A stretch of DNA of 15,055 bases. Source: Clostridia bacterium. Its GTDB lineage: Bacteria > Bacillota > Clostridia > UBA1381. Position numbers and translations under genes: made by a program. Numbering within the stretch: position 1 is the stretch's first letter; each line of letters starts with the position of its first letter. The stretch lies in NCBI GenBank assembly GCA_008668455.1, contig RQCD01000115.1, forward strand, positions 1 to 15,055, in the 5' to 3' direction. Below are positions 1-5,867 of this stretch, piece by piece. The notes beneath the pieces were generated by a model. That model saw only the letters and a program-made list of their open reading frames with translations, ran no database searches and was not told the DNA's origin.

Positions 1-70
1 AAAAGCCAGAAAAACATTAAATAATTATAAATTTGGAAATAATCCACGAGCATGTATCAAGTTTTTATAA

Positions 71-81
71 TTTTCGACATT
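71..81 (-). promoter_or_regulatory. possible Spo0A (0A) box upstream of sigH
   Basis: Read on the minus strand this is AATGTCGAAAA, which matches 9 of 11 positions of the Bacillus 0A-box consensus TTTGTCGAAAA, including the TGTCGAA core. It lies about 40 bp upstream of the -35 element of the sigH promoter, a plausible place for an activator or repressor. The surrounding DNA is very AT-rich, so part of the match is expected by chance. Only the CG-containing core is informative. Confidence 0.3.
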
Positions 82-120
82 TTGTAAAATATTTTTTTGT
101 GAAAAATATATATATTTATC

Positions 121-149
121 TTGACAACAAAAAATTACTATGGTATAAT
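121..149 (+). promoter_or_regulatory. SigA-type promoter of sigH
   Basis: TTGACA at 121-126 and TATAAT at 144-149 are perfect consensus hexamers separated by 17 nt. Transcription would start near 156. This argues against translation starting at the GTG at 161, which would leave almost no leader, and supports the ATG at 194. The stretch 1-120 upstream is AT-rich and holds no gene that I can see. Confidence 0.88.
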
Positions 150-193
150 ATACCTAACACGTGATTCAGGAGGCAAAAGGAGGTTCACAGGGA

Positions 194-805
194 ATGAGAA
201 TTACTTTTTGCGAATTATCTGATGAGGAGGTTGCTGCACTGGCAAAAGCAGGAAATGAAGAAGCATATAATCATATCATGATCCGATACCGGAATTTTGT
301 ATATGCCAAGCTTCGTCCGTATTATCTTGCCGGAGCAGATCGGGACGATTTATTTCAGGAGGGAATGATAGGGCTGTATAAGGCGGTACGTGATTTCGAT
401 CCGAAAAAGTCATCCTTTCGGGCATTTGCCGGAGTGTGTGTACGGCGGCAGATTTTAACTGCTGTGAAGTCGGCTCTCAGGCATAAGCATGCACCGCTGA
501 ATTCTTATGTGTCATTGGATCAGAAGCAGGAGAATGAAAGCTCCGAAGAAAAGCTTTTCTCCAAAAGCGCCGATCAGCCGCAGAATCCGGAAAGTATTCT
601 GATTGAACGAGAAAATCTCAACGGAATTGAGGAAACCATTAATCGGACGCTCTCTAAATTGGAGCTTCAGGTTTTGGCATATTATCTGGAGGGACTTTCC
701 TATCAGCAGATAGCAGAAAAAATTGGGAAAACACCGAAAGCGGCAGATAATGCCATTCAGCGGATAAGAAAAAAGGTGGAGAATATTCTAACCGAAAGAA
801 AGTAA
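194..805 (+). CDS. sigH: RNA polymerase sporulation/stationary-phase sigma factor SigH
   Basis: Sigma-70 family factor of 203 aa, compared with 218 in B. subtilis SigH, which drives early-stationary and sporulation-onset genes. Region 2 covers about residues 25-95. The stretches YRNFVYAKLR (32-41), GADRDDLFQEGMIGLYKAVR (48-67) and HKHAPLNSYVSLD (98-110) closely follow SigH. Region 4 with its helix-turn-helix (GLSYQQIAEKIGKTPKAADN) is at 167-186. I chose ATG 194 because AAAGGAGG (176-183) sits 10 nt upstream. An in-frame GTG at 161 lies almost on the expected transcription start and has no ribosome site. The gene is followed, with no terminator visible between, by a zinc-ribbon gene, so the two probably share a transcript ending at 1263. 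The family assignment is firm; the regulon is inferred. Confidence 0.95.
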   Translation: MRITFCELSDEEVAALAKAGNEEAYNHIMIRYRNFVYAKLRPYYLAGADRDDLFQEGMIGLYKAVRDFDPKKSSFRAFAGVCVRRQILTAVKSALRHKHAPLNSYVSLDQKQENESSEEKLFSKSADQPQNPESILIERENLNGIEETINRTLSKLELQVLAYYLEGLSYQQIAEKIGKTPKAADNAIQRIRKKVENILTERK

Positions 806-826
806 CAGTTCTTTTGGTCGTAACAT

Positions 827-895
827 CCGTTTTGTAGCTTAAAGAAGCAAAGCATTGCAGTTGTAAGTTGCCGGTGCAATTCCGGCCGAGACGGG
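827..895 (+). ncRNA. tRNA-like folded element (degenerate tRNA or structured leader)
   Basis: An 8-bp stem pairs CCGTTTTG (827-834) with CGAGACGG (887-894), with two G-U pairs. It directly abuts a 5-bp hairpin, GCCGG (870-874) with CCGGC (882-886), whose 7-nt loop TGCAATT is one base from a canonical T-loop. T835-A836 sit where U8-A9 would be. A short arm GCTT-AAAG-AAGC (837-848) sits in the D-arm position. The anticodon arm is poor: a loop TTGCAGT (855-861) would give a GCA (Cys) anticodon, but only three of five stem pairs form. There is no CCA end and the D-loop is too short, so this is not a normal working tRNA. The GGTGCAATTCC loop also resembles the P6 hairpin of cobalamin riboswitches, but the rest of that motif is absent. 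Confidence 0.3.
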
Positions 896-935
896 GGAAA
901 TCTATATCATTCAGGTCAAAAGAGAGGGAAAAAAC

Positions 936-1205
936 ATGTATGAAGACAAGACGCTAATTTGTAAGGACTGCGGAAACGAGTTTGTTTTTACAGCAGGAGA
1001 ACAGGAGTTTTATGCTGAAAAAGGCTTTCAGAATGAGCCGACACGCTGCAGAGACTGCAGAACGGCAAGAAAGAACAGTATGAAGCAGAACAAGGAAATG
1101 TATGAGATCGTTTGCGCAGACTGCGGAAAGGTGGATAAGGTTCCGTTTATGCCGAGAAATGATCGACCGGTTTATTGCAGCGAATGCTTTGAAAATCATA
1201 GATAA
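936..1205 (+). CDS. small protein with two C4 zinc ribbons
   Basis: An 89-aa, mostly hydrophilic protein with two CxxC...CxxC modules: Cys 9, 12, 38, 41 and Cys 60, 63, 81, 84. Each can bind one zinc. It resembles the small zinc-ribbon proteins common in Firmicutes, whose role is not established. Such domains often bind RNA, DNA or protein, but nothing here says which. The ATG at 936 follows a purine-rich site (GAGAGGG, 922-928). There is no membrane segment or signal peptide. I found no promoter of its own in 806-935, so expression probably comes from the sigH promoter through the structured stretch 827-895, which may influence this gene. It ends 24 nt before a strong terminator. Confidence 0.85.
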   Translation: MYEDKTLICKDCGNEFVFTAGEQEFYAEKGFQNEPTRCRDCRTARKNSMKQNKEMYEIVCADCGKVDKVPFMPRNDRPVYCSECFENHR

Positions 1206-1229
1206 GTAACTACGCAAAGAACCAGAAAA

Positions 1230-1263
1230 CCGCGGTGTGAAAAAATGCACCGCGGGTTTTTTT
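1230..1263 (+). terminator. intrinsic terminator of the sigH transcript
   Basis: CCGCGGTG (1230-1237) pairs with CACCGCGG (1248-1255). Two further G-U pairs close a 6-A loop (1240-1245). After one G comes a run of seven T (1257-1263). On the opposite strand the same stem is followed by four T, so it may also stop minus-strand transcription arriving from lrgB. Confidence 0.88.
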
Positions 1264-1343
1264 CAATATAACTGGCTTATCAATGCCTTGTGTTGAAGAT
1301 CTGCCGGGGTATCTATATTGACGCTATCTTCAATTTTCCGAAA
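1263..1343 (-). pseudogene. probable C-terminal remnant of a nucleotidyltransferase
   Basis: Immediately after the lrgB stop, and in the same frame, the minus strand reads 26 codons and then TGA. The product includes KIEDSVNIDTPADLQHKAL. The pattern NIDTPxDL is the typical C-terminal signature of MobA/MocA-like and related nucleotidyltransferases. The new stop (1263-1265) touches the terminator, as expected if a gene once ended there. No start codon with a ribosome site and no body of the enzyme is present. It could also be chance, or a C-terminal extension reached only by reading through the lrgB UGA. The identification rests on a short motif. Confidence 0.35.
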
Positions 1344-2030
1344 TCATATCGGATAAAACCGAACAAAAAAGGATGCAAACAGGACGGTCAGAAGTCCGCA
1401 GACGGTAATGGAAAGACTGCTCATAGCGCCCTCCACTTCGCCTAATTCCAATGCCTTGGCAGTTCCGATGGCATGTGCGGAGGTGCCAAGCGCAAGACCA
1501 ACGGCAATCGGATCGGTTATTTTAAAGATCCGGCAGATTGCTTCTCCTGCCATGTTACCGAAAATACCGGTAATGACAATGGCGGCAACGCTGATTTCCG
1601 GGATTCCGCCAAGCTCCTGCGAAAGCCCCATCCCAATGGCAGTTGTGATAGATTTTGGGAGCATGCTGATAAAAAATTCTGTTTTACTTCCAAACAAAAG
1701 GCACAATAGAAAAATACTTCCCATGGACGACAGCGCGCCTGTGATGATGGAGGCGAGAAGCACAACCGGATAACGCTTTAAAAGAGCAAACTGCCGGTAA
1801 AGCGGAACGGCAAGACAAACGGTTGCCGGCGTCAGGAAATAGCTTAAGTATTTTGCGCCGTAATCATAGTCGGCAAAGGGAATCCGAAAGACTGCCAAAA
1901 CAAGAATCACCATCAGAATGGAGGTTAAGAGCGGATTTAAAAATTTCAGTCCGGTTTTTTGCTGAAGCTTTAAGCCGAGAAAATAACCGCCTAAGCTTAG
2001 CACAATTCCAAAAAAGAGACTTTCTGTCAT
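1344..2030 (-). CDS. lrgB: LrgB/CidB-family membrane protein
   Basis: A 228-aa polytopic membrane protein, the usual size for LrgB. With LrgA it forms a system linked in other bacteria to murein hydrolase control, cell lysis and, in some species, pyruvate transport. Hydrophobic helices fill most of the chain, starting at LFFGIVLSLGGYFLGL. The family-typical stretch LPKSITTAIGMGLSQELGG is present near the middle, and SAHAIGTAKALELGEVEGA follows toward the C-terminus. The reading frame is open upstream to 2363, but the added residues are only the antisense-frame shadow of lrgA. ATG 2030 is preceded by GAGG (2041-2044) at 10 nt, and overlaps the lrgA stop by 4 nt (ATGA). It is the last gene of the proB-proA-lrgA-lrgB run, and the molecular role here is inferred from family. 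Confidence 0.93.
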   Translation of the reverse strand: MTESLFFGIVLSLGGYFLGLKLQQKTGLKFLNPLLTSILMVILVLAVFRIPFADYDYGAKYLSYFLTPATVCLAVPLYRQFALLKRYPVVLLASIITGALSSMGSIFLLCLLFGSKTEFFISMLPKSITTAIGMGLSQELGGIPEISVAAIVITGIFGNMAGEAICRIFKITDPIAVGLALGTSAHAIGTAKALELGEVEGAMSSLSITVCGLLTVLFASFFVRFYPI

Positions 2031-2386
2031 TTTTCTTGATCCTCTTTTCTTTTTAAAATCCGTTGAGAAACCATTCCTGTAACAGCCATCACAATAACCG
2101 TACTCAAAAGCGTTAATATCAAAAATGGAACAAGATTTGATAAGAGCTTTTCGCCGATTGTCAAAAGTCCAACTCCGGCAGGGATAAATAAAACCGGCAT
2201 GATTTCCAGAAAGAAATCTGCCGCGTCCTCCACTTGGGAAGGCTTTAGAATCCCTGTTTTCAGTGCAAAAAGCATCAGTAAAATGCCATATACGCTTGCC
2301 GGAACGGGGAGGGGGAGCAATCTCCCTAAAAGCTCCCCCAAAAGACTGATAAATAAAATCCAAAAAAACTGCTTTAAATATTTCAT
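2027..2386 (-). CDS. lrgA: LrgA/CidA-family holin-like membrane protein
   Basis: A 119-aa protein with about four hydrophobic segments and a charged C-terminus (RILKRKEDQEK), as in CidA/LrgA proteins. The signature LGELLGRLLPLPVPASVYGI, with the conserved P-x-P-x-S-x-x-G core, is at about residues 16-35. EIMPVLFIPAGVGLL is at about 61-75. These proteins are described as holin-like or as one half of an LrgAB transporter. The start lies 3 nt after the proA stop. No clear Shine-Dalgarno is visible (only a weak AGGTG 12 nt away), so translation is probably coupled to proA. It overlaps lrgB by 4 nt. Placement behind proline genes is unusual and hints at shared expression. Confidence 0.92.
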   Translation of the reverse strand: MKYLKQFFWILFISLLGELLGRLLPLPVPASVYGILLMLFALKTGILKPSQVEDAADFFLEIMPVLFIPAGVGLLTIGEKLLSNLVPFLILTLLSTVIVMAVTGMVSQRILKRKEDQEK

Positions 2387-2389
2387 GAT

Positions 2390-3637
2390 TTATCCGCGCA
2401 CCTGACCGTTTCCGCGTACCACATATTTAATGGAAGTCAGCTGCTCTAAGCCCATTGGACCGCGTGCATGAATTTTCTGTGTGCTGATACCGATTTCCGC
2501 ACCAAAGCCAAATTCAAAGCCATCGGTAAAGCGTGTGGACGCGTTGACATAAACAGCTGCCGCGTCAATCTCGTTTAAGAATTTTTCCGCATGTAGAGGA
2601 TCACTGGTAATAATCGCTTCGGAATGTCCGGTGTTATAGTGGTTGATATGTGCGATTGCCGCATCCACATTCTCAACAATCCGGATCGCTAAAATATAGT
2701 CGTTATATTCAGTATACCAGTCATCTTCTGTGGCAGGCTTCATGTCCGGAACAATTTTTCGACATGCTCCGCAGCCTCTGAGTTCTACTCCTTTTTCGCG
2801 CAAAGCGCTTGTAATCCGTGGCAAAAACTCCTCTGCGATTCCGCGTGCGATTAAGAGTGTTTCCATTGCATTACAGACGGACGGACGCTGCACCTTTGCG
2901 TTCAGAATGATTTTTTCTGCCATGTCAAAATCACATGGGTCATCCGCATAGACGTGACAGTTTCCGGCGGCTGTTTCGATCACCGGAACGGTGGCATTCT
3001 GCACAACCGACTGAATCAGCCTTGCACCGCCGCGCGGAATCAGAAGATCCACCAGACCGTTTTGTTTCATCAAGGAAACCGCCGTATCGCGGTTGGTATC
3101 TTCAATCAGATTCAGACTTCCCTCCGGAATGCCGGCGGCATATGCCGCCTTCTGCATAATCTGCATCATTGCGATATTGGTATGAATCGCCTCGCTGCCG
3201 CCGCGGAGCACCACGGTGTTTCCGCTTTTTAAGCAAAGCGCCGCTGCGTCTGCGGTCACGTTCGGACGGGACTCATAAATAATTGCAATCACGCCGATCG
3301 GAACGCGCTTTTTGGCAATTTGCAGTCCGTTCGGACGATTCCAAGAGGAGATGACCTCTCCGATTGGGTCGGGAAGCTCAGAAACCTTTCTCACACCGTC
3401 GGCAATGCCTGCAATCCGCTCCTCAGTCAGGGTCAGCCGATCCAGCATTGCCTGGGTCATTCCGTTTTCCTGTGCTTTTTTAGCGTCCTTTTGGTTGGCT
3501 GCTAAAATGAAATCCTGATGGGCAATCAGCGCGTCTGCAATTTTTTTGAGCGCGTTGTTTTTTGTGTTTGTGTCGGTGCATGCAAGACGATTTGCTGCTG
3601 CCTTTGCCAGCCGGGATTTTTGTTCTGCTTCGTTCAT
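2390..3637 (-). CDS. proA: gamma-glutamyl phosphate reductase
   Basis: Second enzyme of proline synthesis: NADPH-dependent reduction of gamma-glutamyl phosphate to glutamate semialdehyde in the cytoplasm. The 415 aa equal the usual length. Aldehyde-dehydrogenase-type features are clear: YESRPNVTADAAALCLKSGN (121-140), the TVVLRGGSEA nucleotide-binding region (141-150), and the catalytic Cys255 in RPSVCNAMETL. The conserved C-terminal stretch FTDGFEFGFGAEIGIST and RGPMGLEQLTS are intact. ATG 3637 has AGGAG (3646-3650) 8 nt upstream. The start overlaps the proB stop by 4 nt (ATGA), so the two are translationally coupled, as expected for enzymes that hand over a labile intermediate. Confidence 0.98.
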   Translation of the reverse strand: MNEAEQKSRLAKAAANRLACTDTNTKNNALKKIADALIAHQDFILAANQKDAKKAQENGMTQAMLDRLTLTEERIAGIADGVRKVSELPDPIGEVISSWNRPNGLQIAKKRVPIGVIAIIYESRPNVTADAAALCLKSGNTVVLRGGSEAIHTNIAMMQIMQKAAYAAGIPEGSLNLIEDTNRDTAVSLMKQNGLVDLLIPRGGARLIQSVVQNATVPVIETAAGNCHVYADDPCDFDMAEKIILNAKVQRPSVCNAMETLLIARGIAEEFLPRITSALREKGVELRGCGACRKIVPDMKPATEDDWYTEYNDYILAIRIVENVDAAIAHINHYNTGHSEAIITSDPLHAEKFLNEIDAAAVYVNASTRFTDGFEFGFGAEIGISTQKIHARGPMGLEQLTSIKYVVRGNGQVRG

Positions 3638-4455
3638 GCCTTGATCTCCTTTTCAGAAAAATTCTTGGAAACAAACAGTGTTCCCACCTGTTTTCCATCT
3701 AAAATATCGTATAACGCTGTGATTTTCTGTCCGTTTGCAATCACCATATGGATTCCCTCGCCGGTTGCGTGCTTTGCCGCCTGCAGCTTTGTCACCATAC
3801 CGCCGGTTCCCTGCTTTGTGCCTGCACCGCCGGCGGAGCAGGTCAGCTGATCCAAATCAAACACAACCTCCAGTTTTTTCGCATCAGGATGGATGTGGGG
3901 ATCTTTATCATAAAGTCCGTCAATATCGGAAAAAAGGACTAATAAGTCTGCGTCAATCATTTCTGCCACCATGGCAGACAGGTTGTCATTGTCACCGATT
4001 TCAATTTCCTTTGCGGATACCGTGTCATTCTCATTTACAATCGGAATAATTCCCATATCCAAAAGCTCGGAGATAGTATTCTGAACGTTTCTTTTGCGGC
4101 GTGGGATACCGATATCCTCCGCGGTTAACAGAATTTGTGCAACTGTGTTGTTGTATTCGGAAAAAAGCTTATCATAAAGATACATCAACTCGCACTGACC
4201 AACTGCTGCAACCGCCTGTTTTTTTGCGGTTTCCTTTGGCTTTTCGGAAAGCCCTAATTTTCCGACAGCAATTCCGATTGCGCCGGAGGAAACTAAAACA
4301 ATTTCCTTTCCCTGATTTCGGAGATCGGATAATACGCGTGCCAACTGATCTATGATCTGTAAATTCATTTTTCCGGTCTGATAGGTAAGGGTGGAGGTTC
4401 CAACCTTTATCACGATCCGGTTTGCGCACCGGATGTCCTCAAAAATATGTTCCAT
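3634..4455 (-). CDS. proB: glutamate 5-kinase, short form without PUA domain
   Basis: First and usually feedback-controlled step of proline synthesis: ATP-dependent phosphorylation of glutamate. The amino-acid-kinase fold is complete: RIVIKVGTSTLT (13-24), LVSSGAIGIAVGKL in the glutamate-binding region, PIVNENDTVSAKEIEIGDND, LFSDIDGLYDKDP and GTGGMVTKLQAAKHAT. The protein is 273 aa, against about 365 for the E. coli and B. subtilis enzymes, because the C-terminal PUA domain is absent. The frame ends cleanly in ATGA with proA, so this is a short form and not a truncation. I chose ATG 4455 because GGAAAGG (4464-4470) lies upstream. The TTG at 4473 has no ribosome site. Transcription comes from the promoter at 4497-4525. 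Confidence 0.97.
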   Translation of the reverse strand: MEHIFEDIRCANRIVIKVGTSTLTYQTGKMNLQIIDQLARVLSDLRNQGKEIVLVSSGAIGIAVGKLGLSEKPKETAKKQAVAAVGQCELMYLYDKLFSEYNNTVAQILLTAEDIGIPRRKRNVQNTISELLDMGIIPIVNENDTVSAKEIEIGDNDNLSAMVAEMIDADLLVLFSDIDGLYDKDPHIHPDAKKLEVVFDLDQLTCSAGGAGTKQGTGGMVTKLQAAKHATGEGIHMVIANGQKITALYDILDGKQVGTLFVSKNFSEKEIKA

Positions 4456-4496
4456 GAGTCTCTGCCTTTCCAATCATTAAGTATGTTATATCCTAT

Positions 4497-4525
4497 ATTA
4501 TACCCTCTTTTTTTTCGTTTGTAAA
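4497..4525 (-). promoter_or_regulatory. SigA-type promoter of proBA-lrgAB
   Basis: On the minus strand, TTTACA (4525-4520) and TATAAT (4502-4497) are separated by 17 nt. The expected start point is near 4490, leaving a leader of about 35 nt before proB. The stretch upstream (4526-4640) is made of T and A tracts that could act as an UP element for either direction. No T-box or other proline-sensing leader fits in so short a leader. Confidence 0.8.
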
Positions 4526-4661
4526 TGAAATTTTTTAAATTTTACTTGTGTATGGTTGCTAATTTTTTCGGAAATTTGTAAAGTTTTTTTTACACTATCT
4601 CAGATTTTTGTAAATTTTTTTAAAAATTTTTGGAAAAGCTATATTTTTTTTGATAAATGTG

Positions 4662-4670
4662 TGTTATAAT
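4662..4670 (+). promoter_or_regulatory. extended -10 promoter of the yicC operon
   Basis: TGT followed directly by TATAAT (4662-4670) is a consensus extended -10. The -35 position (about 4642-4647, TATTTT) is poor, which fits promoters that depend on the TGn element. The start point would be near 4677, about 35 nt before yicC. It is divergent from the proB promoter, about 160 bp away, across very AT-rich DNA. Confidence 0.65.
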
Positions 4671-4712
4671 AAAAGGGTATATCATTAAGCAAAGCAGAAA
4701 CAGGTGAAGTAT

Positions 4713-5591
4713 GTGTTAAAAAGTATGACGGGATACGGACGGTGTGAGATTGTAGCAGACGGTAAGAAAATTTCCGCGGAATTACGGTCAGTGAACCATC
4801 GGTACTCTGATTTTGGAATTAAAACTCCAAGGTACTATAGCTTTCTGGAGGAACGCATCCGTACACTTCTTTCCCGGAAAATTTCCAGAGGAAAAGTGGA
4901 TTTTTATTTAAATATTGAAAATTTCGGCACATCCGATAAAGAGATCCGCGTGAATGAGCAGCTGGCAGAAAACTATCTTTCTGCCCTTGGAGAGCTTCGG
5001 GACCGGTTCGGACTCCGGGATGATATTTCGGTGATGAGTGTTGCGCGATATAATGACATCTTTGAAATCCGCCAGAAGGAGGAGGACGAGGAAACGGTAT
5101 GGACGCAGGTTTTGCCTGCAATAGACGGCGCTGTCGACGCATTTTTAGCAATGCGTATCCGCGAGGGAGAGAGAATTGAAAAAGATCTTCGGGAGCGGAT
5201 TACATATATGAAATCGCTGGCAGAAGAAATTGACCGCCGTTCTCCGGAAACGATCCGGGAATATGAATGCCGTCTGCGGACAAGGATTACGGAGCTGTTA
5301 GAAAACCGCGAGATTGATGATGCGCGGATTCTGACTGAGGTAGCAATTTTTGCAGATAAAATTGACGTGCAGGAAGAAATGGTTCGCTTAAGAAGCCATT
5401 TTGATGAATTTGATACCATTCTTTTGCAGAATGAGCCGGCAGGCAGAAAGCTGGATTTTCTGATTCAGGAGATCAACCGGGAAATTAACACAACCGGATC
5501 AAAAGCAAGTGATCTAACCATTGCAAAGCAGGTGGTGCAGCTGAAGGCAGAGGTGGAAAAGCTCCGGGAACAGGTACAGAACATAGAGTAG
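4713..5591 (+). CDS. yicC: YicC/YloC-family RNA-decay protein (endoribonuclease)
   Basis: A 292-aa member of the YicC family, whose members act in RNA turnover; the Bacillus protein has been described as an endoribonuclease. The N-terminal signature LKSMTGYGR (2-10) is intact, followed by the YicC N-terminal domain. The C-terminal half holds the conserved EMVRLRSHFDEFDTIL and GRKLDFLIQEINREINTTGS, ending in a helical segment. I chose GTG 4713, giving MLKSMTGYGR, because AGGTGA (4702-4707) is correctly spaced. An in-frame GTG at 4704 is too close to that site, and ATG 4725 would cut into the signature. It is the first gene of the long plus-strand operon, and the pairing with remA and gmk is standard in Firmicutes. 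Confidence 0.93.
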   Translation: MLKSMTGYGRCEIVADGKKISAELRSVNHRYSDFGIKTPRYYSFLEERIRTLLSRKISRGKVDFYLNIENFGTSDKEIRVNEQLAENYLSALGELRDRFGLRDDISVMSVARYNDIFEIRQKEEDEETVWTQVLPAIDGAVDAFLAMRIREGERIEKDLRERITYMKSLAEEIDRRSPETIREYECRLRTRITELLENREIDDARILTEVAIFADKIDVQEEMVRLRSHFDEFDTILLQNEPAGRKLDFLIQEINREINTTGSKASDLTIAKQVVQLKAEVEKLREQVQNIE

Positions 5592-5603
5592 GGGTGTATG
5601 AGA

Positions 5604-5867
5604 ATGAAATTAATTAATATCGGATTCGGAAATATGGTTGCGGCAAACCGCCTGATTGCAATTGTCAGTCCGGAATCTGCACCAATCAAAAGGGTAATCC
5701 GAGAAGCGGAGGACAAGGGGCTGTTAGTGAACGCCACTTATGGAAGAAGAACAAGAGCTGTTCTGATTACTGACAGCGAGCATGTGATTCTCTCGTCGAT
5801 TCAGCCGGAAACTGTGGCGCACAGACTGAAAGAAACGGAAGAAGAAGCGGAGGCGGAGGAAGATTAA
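5604..5867 (+). CDS. remA: RemA-family DNA-binding regulator (DUF370)
   Basis: An 87-aa protein that matches Bacillus RemA almost along its length: KLINIGFGNMVAANRLIAIV, SPESAPIKRVIREAEDKG, ATYGRRTRAVLITDSEHVIL and QPETVAHRL. In B. subtilis, RemA is a ring-forming DNA-binding activator of biofilm matrix and osmoprotection genes. The role here is inferred. ATG 5604 lies 9 nt past AGGGG (5590-5594) and gives MKLINIGFGN. An ATG at 5598 is possible but only 3 nt from that site. The tail is very acidic (KETEEEAEAEED), and its codons form a purine run with repeated GGAGG, which doubles as the only visible ribosome site for gmk. The stop UAA overlaps the proposed gmk start. Confidence 0.93.
   Translation: MKLINIGFGNMVAANRLIAIVSPESAPIKRVIREAEDKGLLVNATYGRRTRAVLITDSEHVILSSIQPETVAHRLKETEEEAEAEED

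Noticed and set aside
161..193. GTG start for sigH adding 11 residues
   Set aside because: It lies about 5 nt from the predicted transcription start and overlaps the real ribosome site AAAGGAGG; ATG 194 is correctly spaced.
860..900. Cobalamin riboswitch
   Set aside because: GCCGGTGCAATTCCGGC resembles the P6 hairpin, but the AGGGAA element before it, the B12 box and the other conserved parts are missing, and no cobalamin gene follows.
2031..2363. Long N-terminal extension of lrgB (339-aa frame)
   Set aside because: The extra residues lie entirely inside lrgA in another frame and have no family resemblance; ATG 2030 has its own ribosome site.
3646..4455. proB as a truncated pseudogene
   Set aside because: All kinase motifs are present and the frame ends in a neat ATGA coupling with proA; short ProB proteins without PUA exist.
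4819..5419. Minus-strand frames inside yicC
   Set aside because: Shadow frames of a well-conserved gene with low-complexity Ser/Arg products and no ribosome sites.
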